Notes: generated by a model from the letters alone, not told the origin. A stretch of 64,000 nt of DNA from Candidatus Latescibacterota bacterium (GCA_022819745.1 JAJEGS010000008.1:113242-177241); one strand, 5' to 3'; counted from the stretch's first letter, positions 50,436 to 62,139 are shown. Made by a program: numbers and translations.

Positions 50436-53237
50436 CTAACCAGATTGCCGCCGCTGATGCAGCACCACTTCGCGGCTACGGCCTAGTGCTTGCTCGACGA
50501 TTTCTCGTTGCTCGGTTTCGTGGAGGTGCCCGGAGCCGGTGGCCGGACTGGCCGCTTCGTCGCGGCCGACGTAGTTCAACTCGCAGTGGGCGGACAGCAA
50601 TTCATCCAAAAGAGGCTGGACAAAGGGCCAAGCACCCATGTTCTGCGATTCTTCCTGCACCCAGTAGAACTGCTTAGCTGCGGGATAGCGATCAAACGCA
50701 GCTTGGAGTTCGGCGGTCGGAAACGGATAGAGTTCCTCGACGCGCAGCAGCGCTACTTCGTCGCTGCCGTTTTGCTCGCCGCGGGCAGCTATCAAGTCGT
50801 AGTAGATCTTGCCGGTGCATAACACCACCCGGCTGACGGCGGCTGGATCGGCGACGTTTGCGTCGTCGATGATCCGCTGGAACGTCCCCTCGGAAAACTC
50901 TGCTAACTCTGAGACACATTGCTTGTGCCGCAGGAGGCTTTTGGGGGTCATCAACACTAGCGGCTTGCGGAAGTTGCGGTGCATCTGCCGCCGCAAGATG
51001 TGAAAGAGTTGCGCGGGCGTGGTTGGATAAGCCACCTGCATGTTGTTTTTGGCGCACGATTGCAAGAAGCGCTCCAGCCGCGCACTGGAGTGCTCTGGCC
51101 CCATGCCCTCGTACCCGTGTGGCAACAGCAGGACCAAGCCGCTCATCCGCTGCCATTTGGCTTCGCCACTAGAGAGAAATTGGTCAATTACCATCTGCGC
51201 GCCGTTGACGAAATCGCCGAACTGGGCCTCCCACAAGACCAAGCGCCTCGGGTCTGCCGAGCTGATTCCGTATTCAAAACCGAGTACTGCTAGCTCCGAC
51301 AGCATGGTGTTAATCACGACGAAATCGGCTTGATCGCGTTCCAAGCACTGCAAAGGGACGTGCTCCGCGCCCGTTTCGGTGTCGTGCCAGACGGCGTGGC
51401 GGTGGGCAAAGGTGCCGCGCTGGGTATCTTGGCCAGTCAGGCGCACTGCCACGCCCTCCCGCAGCAACGAGCCGAAGGCCATCACCTCGCTGCAGCCCCA
51501 GTCGATGGGTGCTTGACCAGCGGCCATAGCGCGGCGCGCTTCGATCATCCGCTGGATTGTGCGGTGCAGGGAGAACCCTTTGGGGACTTGGGTCGCCCGC
51601 TCGACGATCCGCTGCAAAATTTTGGCATCGACGGCCGTTTGGGCGCTCCAGTCATTGGGAGCCCAAGTCAGGCCCTGCCAGACGCCTCCGAAAGACGAGG
51701 TTTGGGGCTGGACTTGCAGGCGGCGGGCGATTTGCTGGGCTTCTTCGAGCCGGGTGCGAATCCGTGCGCGGATATCGTCGGCTTCCTCTTGGGAGATTTT
51801 GTTTTGGGCTATGAGCTGGAAGGAATAGAGATGGAGGATCGTCGGATGCTCGGCGATCTTCTTGTACATCAGCGGCTGGGTTAGAGTCGGGTCGTCGGCT
51901 TCGTTGTGGCCGTGGCGGCGATAACACCACAAATCGATAAAGACATCCACCTTGAAGCGGTGTCTAAACTCCATCGCCACCCGCGCCGCTTGTACTACGG
52001 ATTCGGGGTCATCGGCGTTGACGTGAAAGACCGGTGCCTGAATCTCCTTGGCTATGTCGGTCGGGTAGGGGGTAAAGCGCGTCTCGTCGGCTTGGGCGGT
52101 GTAGCCGAGTTGATTGTTAATGATGATGTGGACGGAGCCGCCGGTGCGGTAGCCGGGCAATTCGGACAGATTGAGAGTCTCGGAGACGATGCCTTGGCCG
52201 GTAAAGGCGGCCTCACCGTGGATGAGTACTGGGACCACCCGTTCCCCTTTGTCGTCGTGCAAGTAGGCTTGCTTGGCATAGACGATGCCCTCGATGACCG
52301 GATCGACTAGCTCTAGGTGACTAGGATTAAAACTGAGCGAGAGATGGACCTTGCGTCCCGCCTCGGTGACGTGGTCATGGGAATAGCCCTTGTGGTATTT
52401 GACGTCGCCCTCGTCGTCGTCGCGGTCGGTGCGGTCGGCACCCTCGAACTCGGCGAGGATTTCCTCGTAGGGCTTGTGCAAGAGGTGCGCCAGTACGTTG
52501 AGCCGACCGCGGTGGGCCATGCCGATGACCATCTCTTCGACGCCTAACTTGGAGCCGGTGCTGACCAGTTCGTCCAAGAGTGGCACCATGGACTCGGCCC
52601 CTTCGAGCGAGAAGCGCTTTTGCCCGACGTAGCGCGTGTGCAAAAACTGCTCGAACTCCTCGGCGGCGATCAGGCGTGCCAGCACCCGCCGCGTCTCGTC
52701 TTCAGACAAGTTGGGATTGTTGAGGCAAGGCTCGACCCGCTCTTGCAGCCAGTCGCGCTGCTCCTTGTCCGGGATGTCCATGTACTCGACGCCAATGGAG
52801 CGGCAATACGTGGTTTTTATTTTGCTCAATAGCCCCCTTAGCGTCCCGTCCGTGCGCCCGAGGAAGCCGCCGTTGCCCACGGTCTTGTCAAGGTCTTCTT
52901 CGGCGAGGCCAAATTCTATCAGATCCAACAGCGGCAGGCTTCGGCGGTTGTACCCCAGTGGGTCGAGCCGAGCGACGAAGTGGCCCATTTGCCGATAGGT
53001 CTGCACGAGGGCTTGGACGCCTTCGAGGACCAAAAGGCCCTCAGTGGCTTCTTCTATGGACTGCTGCGGCGGCGAGGCTTCTGCTGGTGCGCTGGCGGTT
53101 GCGGAGCGCGCGAAGCCAAATTCAAAGCCGCGGAAGAAGTGTTGCCACTCTTCTGGGATCGCGCTGGGATCGCGCTGATATTGCTCGTAGAGACTTTCAA
53201 TGTACTCGGCGTTTTCACTGTGCGTAGCAAATGACAT
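50436..53237 (-). CDS. sucA: 2-oxoglutarate dehydrogenase E1
   Basis: ATG 53237 has GGAGG 5 bases upstream and gives 933 residues, the normal E1 length. N-terminal '[17 protein letters not shown]' is typical of SucA. The thiamine diphosphate part shows '[20 protein letters not shown]', '[18 protein letters not shown]', '[12 protein letters not shown]' and '[20 protein letters not shown]'. The C-terminal transketolase-like domain has '[13 protein letters not shown]' and '[19 protein letters not shown]'. It decarboxylates 2-oxoglutarate onto lipoyl-SucB in the TCA cycle. A sigma-70-like TATAAT lies at 53278-53283 on this strand. Divergent from purL. Confidence 0.96.
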   Translation of the reverse strand: MSFATHSENAEYIESLYEQYQRDPSAIPEEWQHFFRGFEFGFARSATASAPAEASPPQQSIEEATEGLLVLEGVQALVQTYRQMGHFVARLDPLGYNRRSLPLLDLIEFGLAEEDLDKTVGNGGFLGRTDGTLRGLLSKIKTTYCRSIGVEYMDIPDKEQRDWLQERVEPCLNNPNLSEDETRRVLARLIAAEEFEQFLHTRYVGQKRFSLEGAESMVPLLDELVSTGSKLGVEEMVIGMAHRGRLNVLAHLLHKPYEEILAEFEGADRTDRDDDEGDVKYHKGYSHDHVTEAGRKVHLSLSFNPSHLELVDPVIEGIVYAKQAYLHDDKGERVVPVLIHGEAAFTGQGIVSETLNLSELPGYRTGGSVHIIINNQLGYTAQADETRFTPYPTDIAKEIQAPVFHVNADDPESVVQAARVAMEFRHRFKVDVFIDLWCYRRHGHNEADDPTLTQPLMYKKIAEHPTILHLYSFQLIAQNKISQEEADDIRARIRTRLEEAQQIARRLQVQPQTSSFGGVWQGLTWAPNDWSAQTAVDAKILQRIVERATQVPKGFSLHRTIQRMIEARRAMAAGQAPIDWGCSEVMAFGSLLREGVAVRLTGQDTQRGTFAHRHAVWHDTETGAEHVPLQCLERDQADFVVINTMLSELAVLGFEYGISSADPRRLVLWEAQFGDFVNGAQMVIDQFLSSGEAKWQRMSGLVLLLPHGYEGMGPEHSSARLERFLQSCAKNNMQVAYPTTPAQLFHILRRQMHRNFRKPLVLMTPKSLLRHKQCVSELAEFSEGTFQRIIDDANVADPAAVSRVVLCTGKIYYDLIAARGEQNGSDEVALLRVEELYPFPTAELQAAFDRYPAAKQFYWVQEESQNMGAWPFVQPLLDELLSAHCELNYVGRDEAASPATGSGHLHETEQREIVEQALGRSREVVLHQRRQSG

Positions 53238-53385
53238 AGGAACCTCCAGTTCCATAGACTAGATTCTGAAAATAGACATTATATACACAGGTGCAAAAAT
53301 AAGCTCGGCGGGCCGCCGCAATCCTTGAGGGTTTTCACGGCAGCACCTACATTTTATTGAACCTCTTCCCTTTAGAAAGTATCCC

Positions 53386-56300
53386 ATGCTACTCGCCTTT
53401 GTCGGCCCCCCGGCCCTGTCGTCCCTTCGCCGTCGGTCGCTGCTAGCGCGCTGTCAGCGTTGTGCGCCCGAAGTTGAGGATTTGAGCGCCACGTACTTCT
53501 ATGCCGTGCAATGTGTGCGCGCCTTAGCTGACGACGAACTGGCGCGGCTCATGCGCATCCTCGACGTGGACGCTACCCTGCCAGAGCGGGCGCACAACGA
53601 GGTGGCCATTGGCCCGCGACCGGGCACGACGTCTCCGTGGTCGAGCAAGGCCACGGACATCCTCAAAAACTGCGGCCTCGAATTCGTGCGTCGCGTCGAG
53701 CGCGGCACACTGTATGCCTTTGCCGCCGATACTGTGCCTAGCGCGGACTTCGACGAGCTCAGTCGAGTCGTCTTGCCGCTGCTCTACGACCGCATGATCG
53801 AGGCTCCGCTCGACTCCTTAGAGACTCTCTTCCGCCGCGTGGACCCCAAGCCACTGGTCCACGTTCCGGTGCGAGCCGATGGACGGCGGGCGCTCGTGGA
53901 TGCCAATCGCGAGATGGGCTTGGCTCTTTCGGACGAGGAAATTGACTACGCGCTGCACGCCTTTGCCGGCCGCGACCCGACCGACGTGGAACTGATGATG
54001 TTTGCGGTGGTCAACTCAGAGCACTGCCGCCACAAAATTTTCAACGCCGATTGGATCATTGACGGCCAGCACGAGGCGCGCTCGCTCTTCGCCATGATTC
54101 GCCACACGCACGCGGCCCACCCCGAAGGCACGGTTAAGGCGTATTCCGACAACGCCGGCGTGATTGAAGGATTTTATGTACCGGTCTTCGGGCCACATCT
54201 AGACGAGGATTTTCGCTATGGCTATCGCCAGCGGCAGACCCACGTCTTGATCAAGGTCGAGACCCACAACCATCCTACGGCCATCGCGCCCTATCCCGGA
54301 GCCTCTACGGGAGTCGGGGGAGAGATCCGCGACGAGGGGGCGGCTGGCACGGGTGGCTGGTCGCAGGCGGGCCTGTGCGCCTTTTTTACCTCGCATCTGC
54401 GCCTGCCTGAATTTGCCCAGCCGTGGGAAAAAGAGCGCGCTGCTTTCCCGGACCGCTTGGCAACCCCGCTCGCCATTATGACCGAAGGGCCAATCGGTGG
54501 TGCGGCCTTTGGCAATGAATTCGGCCGGCCCAACATTCTCGGGATGTTCCGCACCCTAGAAGACGACAGCACTGGGGTGTGGCGCGGCTACCACAAGCCG
54601 ATTATGGTCGCCGGTGGCGTCGGCCTCATCGACGCTGAGCACGTGGAGAAGAAAACTCCAGCGGCGGGCGATTGCGTCATCCAGCTCGGGGGGCCGGCCA
54701 TGCTCATCGGCCTCGGCGGGGGCGCGGCTTCTAGCATGGACACGGGTGCTAACAGCGAAGACCTCGACTTTGCTTCGGTGCAGCGCGACAACCCCGAGAT
54801 GCAGCGCCGCTGCCAAGAGCTAATCAGCCGCTGCATCTCGCTTGGTGCGGAAAATCCCATCATCAGCATCCACGACGTGGGGGCCGGGGGGTTGTCCAAC
54901 GCCTGCCCGGAGTTGGTGGCAGACGTGGGTGCGCACTTTGACTTGCGGGCCATTCACAACGACGACCCCGGCATGAGTCCGATGCAGATTTGGAGCAATG
55001 AGGCGCAAGAGCGCTACGTGCTGGTGGTGGGCCGCGCTGATTTGAATCGCTTTGCCGAGCTGGCCGCACGCGAGCGCTGCCTGTTTGCAGTCATCGGCGA
55101 GGTGACTGGTGATGGGACGCTATCGCTCGACGACTCTCTGCTCGGCGACAAGCCCATCGACGACCTCGACCTAGCGGTCATTTTGGGCAAGCCGCCCAAG
55201 ATGCAGCGCCGGGCGACGCGCAGCCAGCCTGTTCAGCAATCTTTCGACTTAGGGGAGCCCTCGATAGCTGAGACTGCTGAGCGCGTACTCCGCTTTCCAG
55301 CCGTCGCGGCTAAGACCTTCCTCATCACCATTGCCGACCGCACGGTCACCGGCTTGGTGGCCCGCGATCAGATGGTCGGTCCCTATCAGGTGCCAGTCGC
55401 GGATTTGGCTATGACTTGCCATTCCTTTCAGGGGCATACCGGGTCGGCCATGGCCATGGGTGAGCGCACGCCGCTCGCCTTGGTGGATGCACCAGCGTCT
55501 GGGCGCATGGCCATTGCCGAAGCCGTCACCAACATTGCCGCGGCGCACATTGGCTCGATCCACCGCATCAAGCTGTCGGGGAACTGGATGTGCGCCTGCG
55601 GCGAAGAGGGCGAAGACGCGGCTCTGTACGATACCGTGCGCACCGTGGGGTTGGAGTTTTGTCCGGCGCTGGGGGTGTCGATTCCGGTGGGGAAAGACTC
55701 GCTGTCCATGCGGGCGGTGTGGGAAGACGCCGAGGGCGCGGCGCACAAAGTGGTCGCGCCATTGAGCTTGGTCGTTTCGGCCTTTGCACCAGTAGAAGAC
55801 GTGCGCCGCCACGCCACGCCCGATCTAAAGCGAGGCGGTGACACCCGGCTGTTACTCGTGGATTTGGGTCGCGGACGAAACCGCCTCGGCGGCTCCTGTC
55901 TAGCCCAAGTGTACAACCAAATCGGCAGCGAGGCCCCAGACATAGATGCCGGCGATGTGCGCGGTTTGTACGAGGCCGTGCAGAACTTGCTCGACCAAGA
56001 TCTCGTGCTCGCGTACCACGACCGCTCCGACGGCGGCCTTTTCACTGCGGTGGCCGAGATGGCGTTTGCTGGTCGCTGCGGCGTGGAGTTAGAAATTGGC
56101 GCGCTGGGCCGCGACCCGCTCGCCGCGCTTTTTTGCGAGGAAGTGGGCGCTGTGATCCAATACCGCGCCGAAGATGAGGAAGCCGTGTACAAGGTCTTTG
56201 CAGACCAGGGCATCGCCGATTTGGTGCACGAAGTGGGCCAGCCTGTTGACGACTTACACCTGCGCATTCGCAGTGGCGAGGATCTCGTCTATGACGCTCC

Positions 56301-57252
56301 CCTGCTCGACCTCCACGCGACGTGGGCTGAGCTGACGTATCGGATGCAGGCCCACCGCGACGACCCGGACTGCGCTCGCGAAGAGTACGAAGCCCTTGCC
56401 GACGGCCAAGACCCAGGCCTGAAGTTCCACTTGGCGCACGAAGCCGCTCCGACCATAGGAGGGAAAGCGCGTCCTCGCGTGGCGATACTGCGCGAGCAGG
56501 GTATCAACGGCCAAGTGGAAATGGCCGCGGCTTTTGACGCAGCCGCCTGCGAGGCGGTTGACGTGACCATGACCGACCTGTTGGAAGGCCGCGTCGAATT
56601 GAGTTCGTTTCACGGGCTGGCTGCTTGCGGCGGCTTCAGCTACGGCGATGTGCTCGGAGCCGGGGCTGGCTGGGCGCGTTCGATCCTCTTCCACGACCGC
56701 TTGCGCGACCAATTCGCCGCCTTTTTCGAGCGACCGGATACCTTTTCTCTGGGGGTGTGCAATGGCTGCCAAATGCTGTCGCACCTCAAGGAGCTGATTC
56801 CGGGCGCAGCCGCCTGGCCGCAATTTGTGCGCAACCGCTCCGAGCAGTTTGAGGCGCGGCTCGCCACTGTGGAGGTACTGGAGAACTGCTCGGTGCTTTT
56901 ACGCGGTATGGAAGGGTCGCGTCTGCCCATTGCGGTGGCGCACGGCGAGGGCCGCGTCCAATTCGGCGATGAGCGGGCACTGGGACGAGCGCAGCTAAAA
57001 AATCAGCTCTGCTTGCGTTACGTGGATAACTACGGCGATCCGGCCGAGCGCTATCCGTCCAATCCCAACGGCTCGCCCGCAGGACTGACCGCTTTCACTA
57101 GCGCCGATGGCCGCGCCACCATTATGATGCCGCACCCCGAGCGCGTCTTCCGCAATGTCCAGCTATCTTGGCGTCCGGTGGAGTGGACGGGCGAAGAAGG
57201 GCCGTGGCTGAAGCTATTTCAGAATGCTCGCGATTTTGCCGACCAAAGCTAG
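53386..57252 (+). CDS. purL: phosphoribosylformylglycinamidine synthase, large single-chain form
   Basis: This 1288-residue protein is the fused PurLQ type known from proteobacteria and eukaryotes (about 1295). It has an N-terminal PurS-like region (1-150). The two AIRS-like halves show '[18 protein letters not shown]', '[20 protein letters not shown]', '[14 protein letters not shown]', '[17 protein letters not shown]' and '[16 protein letters not shown]'. The C-terminal glutamine amidotransferase has '[15 protein letters not shown]', nucleophile Cys1125 in '[13 protein letters not shown]' and '[14 protein letters not shown]'. It converts FGAR to FGAM in purine synthesis. The start region is somewhat unusual and has a weak ribosome binding site. 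No defects seen. Confidence 0.95.
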   Translation: MLLAFVGPPALSSLRRRSLLARCQRCAPEVEDLSATYFYAVQCVRALADDELARLMRILDVDATLPERAHNEVAIGPRPGTTSPWSSKATDILKNCGLEFVRRVERGTLYAFAADTVPSADFDELSRVVLPLLYDRMIEAPLDSLETLFRRVDPKPLVHVPVRADGRRALVDANREMGLALSDEEIDYALHAFAGRDPTDVELMMFAVVNSEHCRHKIFNADWIIDGQHEARSLFAMIRHTHAAHPEGTVKAYSDNAGVIEGFYVPVFGPHLDEDFRYGYRQRQTHVLIKVETHNHPTAIAPYPGASTGVGGEIRDEGAAGTGGWSQAGLCAFFTSHLRLPEFAQPWEKERAAFPDRLATPLAIMTEGPIGGAAFGNEFGRPNILGMFRTLEDDSTGVWRGYHKPIMVAGGVGLIDAEHVEKKTPAAGDCVIQLGGPAMLIGLGGGAASSMDTGANSEDLDFASVQRDNPEMQRRCQELISRCISLGAENPIISIHDVGAGGLSNACPELVADVGAHFDLRAIHNDDPGMSPMQIWSNEAQERYVLVVGRADLNRFAELAARERCLFAVIGEVTGDGTLSLDDSLLGDKPIDDLDLAVILGKPPKMQRRATRSQPVQQSFDLGEPSIAETAERVLRFPAVAAKTFLITIADRTVTGLVARDQMVGPYQVPVADLAMTCHSFQGHTGSAMAMGERTPLALVDAPASGRMAIAEAVTNIAAAHIGSIHRIKLSGNWMCACGEEGEDAALYDTVRTVGLEFCPALGVSIPVGKDSLSMRAVWEDAEGAAHKVVAPLSLVVSAFAPVEDVRRHATPDLKRGGDTRLLLVDLGRGRNRLGGSCLAQVYNQIGSEAPDIDAGDVRGLYEAVQNLLDQDLVLAYHDRSDGGLFTAVAEMAFAGRCGVELEIGALGRDPLAALFCEEVGAVIQYRAEDEEAVYKVFADQGIADLVHEVGQPVDDLHLRIRSGEDLVYDAPLLDLHATWAELTYRMQAHRDDPDCAREEYEALADGQDPGLKFHLAHEAAPTIGGKARPRVAILREQGINGQVEMAAAFDAAACEAVDVTMTDLLEGRVELSSFHGLAACGGFSYGDVLGAGAGWARSILFHDRLRDQFAAFFERPDTFSLGVCNGCQMLSHLKELIPGAAAWPQFVRNRSEQFEARLATVEVLENCSVLLRGMEGSRLPIAVAHGEGRVQFGDERALGRAQLKNQLCLRYVDNYGDPAERYPSNPNGSPAGLTAFTSADGRATIMMPHPERVFRNVQLSWRPVEWTGEEGPWLKLFQNARDFADQS

Positions 57253-57326
57253 GTTGACGCCTTCTCCAGGCGCGGCCAAACTATAGCCCCACTTATTTTT
57301 CACATCAGTCCAAGCTAGGAGCATCC

Positions 57327-58310
57327 ATGACCGCACCCATCCGCTGGGGCATCCTCGGCCCAGGCAGCATTGCCCACAAATTCGCCGTTGGCCTCCAAGC
57401 CACTTCTGAAGGAGAGTTAGTCGCCGTTGGCTCGCGCGATCAGCAGCGCGCCGACGCCTTTGCCGACCAGTACGGTGCCCCCAACCGCCACGCCTCGTAC
57501 GAAGCCCTCTGCGCCAATCCCGACATCGACGCGGTGTACGTGGCCACCCCTCACCCCTTCCACAAAGACAATTCGATTCTCTGTCTCGAAGCCGGCAAGG
57601 CCGTGCTCTGCGAGAAGCCCTTTACCATCAATGCGGCCGAGGCCGAAGCCGTCGTCGCCTGTGCCCGCGCCAATGGCGTCTTTTTGATGGAGGCCATGTG
57701 GTCTCGCTACTTGCCCATTATGGTACAGGTGCGCCAGTGGCTCGACGCTGGTGCTATCGGCGAGCCGCTGCTGGTCAGTGCCGACTTTGGTTTCCGCGCG
57801 GGCGTCAATCCCGATGGTCGGCTTTTCAACCTCGCTTTGGGCGGCGGTGCCTTGCTCGACATCGGCATCTACGTCGTCTCCTTTGCGGCGATGGTGCTCG
57901 GGTCGCAACCAGCGCAGATTGCCGCGGCTGCACACCTCGGCGAAACTGGCGTTGACGAGCAAACCGGCATCGTGCTCCTCTATAGCAGCGGTGCCATCGC
58001 CAATCTTTCTTGTGCCATTCGCGCTTCGACTTCGCACGAAGCGCGGATCGTCGGCAGCGAGGGGACGATTGTCATTGATCCGTCGTGGTGGAAAGGCGAA
58101 AGCGCCACGCTCAAAACCGGGGACCGCGAAGAGAGCATCGAATTGCCTTTAGCGGGCAATGGCTACAACTACGAAGCGCAAGAAGTCGCCCGCTGTCTCG
58201 GCGAAGGTCTGACCGAGAGCGCGGTCATGTCGCTCGACGAAACCGTGGAACTGATGCGGATCCTCGACGAAATCCGCGCTCAGACCGGCCTAAAATACCC
58301 AATGGAATAG
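57327..58310 (+). CDS. Gfo/Idh/MocA-family oxidoreductase
   Basis: This 327-residue protein starts at ATG 57327 with a TAGGAG site. The Rossmann N-terminus is 'WGILGPGSIAHKFAVGLQ'. The conserved 'AVLCEKPFTINAAEAEAVV' contains the catalytic-lysine 'EKP' motif, and 'FLMEAMWSRYLPIMVQVRQW' and 'GGALLDIGIYVVSFAAMV' belong to the C-terminal domain. It most resembles trans-1,2-dihydrobenzenediol or sugar dehydrogenases and oxidises a sugar or inositol with NAD(P). It is followed 14 bases later by an aldo/keto reductase and then a sulfatase, a common arrangement in degradation of sulfated or unusual sugars. Substrate unknown. Confidence 0.88.
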   Translation: MTAPIRWGILGPGSIAHKFAVGLQATSEGELVAVGSRDQQRADAFADQYGAPNRHASYEALCANPDIDAVYVATPHPFHKDNSILCLEAGKAVLCEKPFTINAAEAEAVVACARANGVFLMEAMWSRYLPIMVQVRQWLDAGAIGEPLLVSADFGFRAGVNPDGRLFNLALGGGALLDIGIYVVSFAAMVLGSQPAQIAAAAHLGETGVDEQTGIVLLYSSGAIANLSCAIRASTSHEARIVGSEGTIVIDPSWWKGESATLKTGDREESIELPLAGNGYNYEAQEVARCLGEGLTESAVMSLDETVELMRILDEIRAQTGLKYPME

Positions 58311-58324
58311 AAAGGAAAGCACTC

Positions 58325-59341
58325 GTGCAATACGGCAACGTACAAGGCATCAAAAAAAAGATCTCGCGCATAGTTCAAGGCTCGATCATGCTCAATCGCA
58401 GCAATAAGGAAGAAGGCTTTGTTCTGCTCGACGCGGCTTGGCAGGCCGGTATCACCACGTATGACTCGGCTCACGGTTACGGTGGCGGAGAAGTGGACCG
58501 CATGCTCGGGCTGTGGATGGAGGCAAGGGGCAACCGCGATGAAATCGTCATCATTGGCAAGGGTGCGCATCTCAACCAGGACCGCAACCGCGTCACTCCG
58601 TACGACATCGCCTCGGACATGGCCGACTCGCTCGTGCGCCTGCGCTCCGACTATATCGACCTCTACCTGTTGCACCGCGACGATCCGGCGGTTCCGGTCG
58701 GCCCCATTGTCGAGGCGCTCAACGAGCATCACGCGGCTGGCCGCATCCACGCTTTTGGCGGCTCGAATTGGACGCCGGAGCGCTTGGCCGAGGCCAATGA
58801 ATACGCGGACAAACGCGGGCTCGTGCCTTTTGCTGCTTCCAGCCCGAACTTCAGCTTGGCGGATCAGATCGCCGAGCCGTGGAAGGATTGCCTGTCGATT
58901 GCGGGTCCGAGCCAAGCCGCCGCCCGTGAATGGTACGCCGAGCACAACATGCCGCTCTTTACTTGGTCGAGCGTGGCCCGCGGCTTCTTCTCGGGCAAAG
59001 TCACTCGCGACAACGCCGAGCAAGTGCGCGACCAATTCGACGGCACCATGCCGAAGTCGTACTACTGCGAAGACAACTTCAAACGGCTCGACCGCGCGTG
59101 GGTACTGGCTGAAGAAAAGGGGTTGTCGGTGCCGCAGATCGCCTTGTCGTACGTGCTCAGTTATCCGCTCGACATCTACGCCTTGGTCGGCAGCATGAGC
59201 GGCGATGAGATCGCAGCGAACATCCAAGCGCTCGACAATCCGCTCACTGAGGCGGAGATGGCGTGGCTGGACTTGCGGAGCGAGGCTTCGACGACTCGAC
59301 TGAGCTCGCCGAAGTCCCGAGCTCAGCCGAGGGAGCGCTAG
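58325..59341 (+). CDS. aldo/keto reductase with a repeat-derived C-terminal tail
   Basis: GTG 58325 (AAAGGAAA upstream) gives 338 residues. The AKR barrel shows 'ITTYDSAHGYGGGEVDRMLG' (catalytic Asp/Tyr region), 'EIVIIGKGAHLNQDRN' (catalytic Lys), 'LVRLRSDYIDLYLLHRDDP' (catalytic His), 'RIHAFGGSNWTPERLAEAN' and 'LFTWSSVARGFFSG'. The closest type is the YdhF/oxidoreductase-like AKR group. The normal end near 'EMAWLDLRSEA' runs into the 50-bp dispersed palindrome (59284-59333), which supplies the last residues 'TTRLSSPKSRAQPRER'. An upstream in-frame start at 58085 overlaps the previous gene and is rejected. It is separated from the sulfatase ATG by one base. Confidence 0.88.
   Translation: MQYGNVQGIKKKISRIVQGSIMLNRSNKEEGFVLLDAAWQAGITTYDSAHGYGGGEVDRMLGLWMEARGNRDEIVIIGKGAHLNQDRNRVTPYDIASDMADSLVRLRSDYIDLYLLHRDDPAVPVGPIVEALNEHHAAGRIHAFGGSNWTPERLAEANEYADKRGLVPFAASSPNFSLADQIAEPWKDCLSIAGPSQAAAREWYAEHNMPLFTWSSVARGFFSGKVTRDNAEQVRDQFDGTMPKSYYCEDNFKRLDRAWVLAEEKGLSVPQIALSYVLSYPLDIYALVGSMSGDEIAANIQALDNPLTEAEMAWLDLRSEASTTRLSSPKSRAQPRER
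59284..59333. repeat. 50-bp palindromic dispersed repeat, copy 2 (end of the aldo/keto reductase gene)
   Basis: It differs from 1541-1590 at two of 50 bases. Here the plus strand is read, so the two host proteins use opposite strands of the same element. It forms the C-terminal tail of the aldo/keto reductase and ends 10 bases before the sulfatase start. Confidence 0.75.
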
Positions 59342-59342
59342 C

Positions 59343-60803
59343 ATGGCTAAGCAACCTAACATCGTCGTCCTGATGTCCGACCAGCAGCGGCTCGACACGG
59401 TGAGTTGCTACGGGCTGAACGAAGTGTGTCGCACGCCGCACATTGACGCCTTGGCTGCGCGCGGCGTTCGCTTTGACTCGGCGTTTACACCGACTGCAAT
59501 CTGCTCGCCGGCCCGCGCTTCCTTTTACACGGGTCTCTATCCGCACAAGCACGGAGTTACGGCCAATGGCCTGTGTTTGCGCGAGGGCGTGCGCGGGGTA
59601 AATCATTATCTGGACGAGGCCGGCTATCGCTGCGGGTACGCTGGCAAGTGGCACGTGGATGAGCAGACCGGCCCGACGGGCTACGGATTCGCGGGGCAGG
59701 ATTTTATGGGTTACGCATTTCCAGGGTCCGACCTGCTACCCGGTTTGCAGTTCGGTGCTAAACCACGCGGACACAATCCCTATGCCGATTATCTCAAAGA
59801 GCGCGGCTTTGACCCGCCGCCGACGGTGTCGCACCGCTTTGTCGGCACCAATCCCTCGAATCAGGCGCAGGAGATGTTCGCATTGCACGAGGGCCCGGTC
59901 GAATCGTGCATTGAGTATTTCGTCGCCGAGGAAGCCATTCGCGTCCTCGACGAAGTAACCAGTGATGAGGAGCCATTCTTCTTGTGGGCCAACTTTTGGG
60001 GGCCTCACAGCCCCTCACTGGTTCCGGAGCCGTACTTTTCCATGTACGATCCAAAGGCTATTCCCGAACATCCCGGCTACGCTGAGACCTTTGAGAAAAA
60101 GCCCTACCGTCAGCAATTAATCGAAAAGCTGTGGGGCTTGGGCGACTATGGCTGGGAAGGGTTTCAGGAAATTGCCGCTCGCTACTTTGGACATTGCACG
60201 CTGATTGACGACATGGTGGGTCGGGTGGTGGCTCACTTGGAACAACTGGGCGTCCTCGACAACACCATCATCGTCTATACTGCCGATCACGGCGACTGCC
60301 TCGGCGCGCACAAGCTGATCGAGAAGGGCGAGTTCATGTACGACGAGATCTACCGCATTCCGCTCGTCATCGCCCATCCCGATTGCGAGGCTCCCGGCAC
60401 GGCCTGCGATGAGTTCGTCTATTTGCACGAGATCATGCTTTCGTCGCTCGACGCTGCTGGTCTTGACGTTCCCGCCAACCTCGACGGGCAGTCTTTCCTC
60501 CCGGCGATGGAGGGACGCCCGTTTGCCAATGGCCGCGAGGAGGTTTACTGCGTGTTCGACCGCCATTTTACGGTCGCCAACCAGCGCATGGTCCGCACCC
60601 GCACCCATCAGTTCACTTTTAATTCGGGCGATCCGGGCGAGCTGTACGATTTGCAACGCGATCCCTATCAGCTCGACAATGTGTATGGCGATCCGGCGTA
60701 CGAGGCCGTGCGCCAAGACCTGCTGGGGCGGATGGGCCGCTATATGGAGGAATTGGGCGATCCGTTGCGCGGATGGTTTGGGCGGATTAAGGGGGCGTAT
60801 TGA
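59343..60803 (+). CDS. type I sulfatase (formylglycine-dependent)
   Basis: This 486-residue sulfatase starts one base after the aldo/keto reductase stop. It shows 'PNIVVLMSDQQRLDTVSCYG' (metal-binding region), the maturation motif 'TAICSPARASFYTGLYPHKH' with C-S-P-A-R (Cys54 becomes formylglycine) and 'GYAGKWHVD'. Further landmarks are 'FFLWANFWGPHSP', 'DDMVGRVVAHLEQLG' and 'VYTADHGDCLGAHKL' (metal Asp/His). No signal peptide is present, which suggests a cytoplasmic enzyme acting on small imported sulfate esters. The gene run with Gfo/Idh and AKR supports sugar-sulfate catabolism. The 3' end overlaps the opposite-strand M20 peptidase by 17 bases. The SUMF1-like protein at 31510 is not a likely maturase. 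Confidence 0.92.
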   Translation: MAKQPNIVVLMSDQQRLDTVSCYGLNEVCRTPHIDALAARGVRFDSAFTPTAICSPARASFYTGLYPHKHGVTANGLCLREGVRGVNHYLDEAGYRCGYAGKWHVDEQTGPTGYGFAGQDFMGYAFPGSDLLPGLQFGAKPRGHNPYADYLKERGFDPPPTVSHRFVGTNPSNQAQEMFALHEGPVESCIEYFVAEEAIRVLDEVTSDEEPFFLWANFWGPHSPSLVPEPYFSMYDPKAIPEHPGYAETFEKKPYRQQLIEKLWGLGDYGWEGFQEIAARYFGHCTLIDDMVGRVVAHLEQLGVLDNTIIVYTADHGDCLGAHKLIEKGEFMYDEIYRIPLVIAHPDCEAPGTACDEFVYLHEIMLSSLDAAGLDVPANLDGQSFLPAMEGRPFANGREEVYCVFDRHFTVANQRMVRTRTHQFTFNSGDPGELYDLQRDPYQLDNVYGDPAYEAVRQDLLGRMGRYMEELGDPLRGWFGRIKGAY

Positions 60804-62139
60804 GGCCCCCAAAGCGGCAGACGATTTCGTAGAGCACCTGCGTTGCAAAGAGTAGTTCTTTCACGGGGGTGCGCTCGTCGTGGCCGTGGATCAGGGTCAT
60901 TTCCTCCTCGCCCGGCTGCTGCCGATAGGGCATAAAGCCGTAGATCTGGGTTTCCGGGCGGCGCGGCACAATGTGCTTGGCGTCGGTGCCGGCTGGCATC
61001 AGATAGGGGAGCACCGGCGCGTCTGGCTCGCGTTCCTGCATCACCTCGACGATCGCCTGAAAGAGCGGGGTATCGGACGACGCCTCCAACGGCGGTGTGT
61101 ACTGATCGATCTCGATGGCGACCTCATCGCCGACGAATGTGCGTAGCTCGGCCGTGAAACTCTCGGCCGTCTGACCGGGCACTAAGCGCCCATCAATCCA
61201 AGCGGTCGCTTCTCCTGGAATCACGTTGATCTTGGAACCGGCCTGCACCATGGTCGCCGAGGCCGTGTTGTGCAGCACTGCGCCCAACTCGCGGCGCAAG
61301 GTGCTGCCGATGGGTAGGTCGCGCAGTGCAGCATCCGCGGTCGCCGGATCGAGCACTTGTTGCCACAGGGCGGCCTCGGGGGCTGGACGGCGGCTGGCAA
61401 TTCCCTCGACAAAGCGGCGCACGCTTGCGGATATGTGCGCGGGGAATACGGCTCCTTCCAAGCCGGCTAGGGCTTTGGACAGCTTGACGATGGCGCTGTC
61501 GCCGTGCGGCATGGAGCCGTGTCCTGGCTTTCCTCGGGCGATTAGGCGCAGCCGGCACAGTCCCTTTTGCCCGGTCTGGCAGGTGTAAAATCGCTGCTCG
61601 CCGACTGCGAAGTCGCTGCCGCCGCCCTCGGTGATGATCAAGGGCGCGTCCCACAGCTCGGGTCGATTGTCGATGATCCACCCCGGCCCGTGGTTGCCTT
61701 TGCCAGCTTCCTCGTCGGCGGTAGCGGCGAAGACGATGTCGCGGTTGAGTTGAACGCCTTCCCGTTGCAACAAGAGCAATACCATCAAATTCGTTGCGAC
61801 CATGTTTTTCATATCTAGTGCGCCCCGTCCCCACACGCAGCCGTCGGCCAGCACGCCCGAAAAGGGCGGGTGGGTCCAGTGCTCCGGCTCGGCGGCTACC
61901 ACGTCGGTATGTCCCAAGAGCATGAGCGGTGGTTCGTCTCCGCCGGTCAGCCGTGCGAGGACGTTGCCTCGCTCGGGCGCGGACTCGACGAAGAGGGGAT
62001 CAAAGCCCTTCTGCCGCAATATTCCTTCTAGATAGCGCGCGGCTTTGCTTTCGTTGCCCGGGGGATTGGTGGTGTCGATGCGGATGAGGGCTTGCAAATA
62101 TCCGGTTACTTCGGTGCACACAGCTTCCCAGTCAATCAC
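60787..62139 (-). CDS. M20-family metallopeptidase
   Basis: GTG 62139 overlaps the stop of the upstream protease gene (GTGA at 62136-62139) and gives 450 residues. Metal ligands are visible: 'LMLLGHTDVVAAEPEHW' (His-x-Asp), 'WGRGALDMKNMVATNLM' (bridging Asp), 'AATADEEAGKGNHGPG' (catalytic Glu-Glu) and 'MPAGTDAKHI' near the C-terminus. The dimerisation domain has 'LIARGKPGHGSMPHGDSAI'. The length and patterns fit the ArgE/DapE/ACY1/CPG2 group, in the branch of longer M20 peptidases or acylases. It hydrolyses an amide in an N-acyl amino acid or dipeptide; substrate not assignable. Convergent with the sulfatase. Confidence 0.9.
   Translation of the reverse strand: MIDWEAVCTEVTGYLQALIRIDTTNPPGNESKAARYLEGILRQKGFDPLFVESAPERGNVLARLTGGDEPPLMLLGHTDVVAAEPEHWTHPPFSGVLADGCVWGRGALDMKNMVATNLMVLLLLQREGVQLNRDIVFAATADEEAGKGNHGPGWIIDNRPELWDAPLIITEGGGSDFAVGEQRFYTCQTGQKGLCRLRLIARGKPGHGSMPHGDSAIVKLSKALAGLEGAVFPAHISASVRRFVEGIASRRPAPEAALWQQVLDPATADAALRDLPIGSTLRRELGAVLHNTASATMVQAGSKINVIPGEATAWIDGRLVPGQTAESFTAELRTFVGDEVAIEIDQYTPPLEASSDTPLFQAIVEVMQEREPDAPVLPYLMPAGTDAKHIVPRRPETQIYGFMPYRQQPGEEEMTLIHGHDERTPVKELLFATQVLYEIVCRFGGLNTPP

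Noticed and set aside
58280..59398. 372-codon frame on the minus strand
   Set aside because: Antisense to the aldo/keto reductase, whose catalytic motifs are clear. It also contains the reverse of the dispersed repeat.
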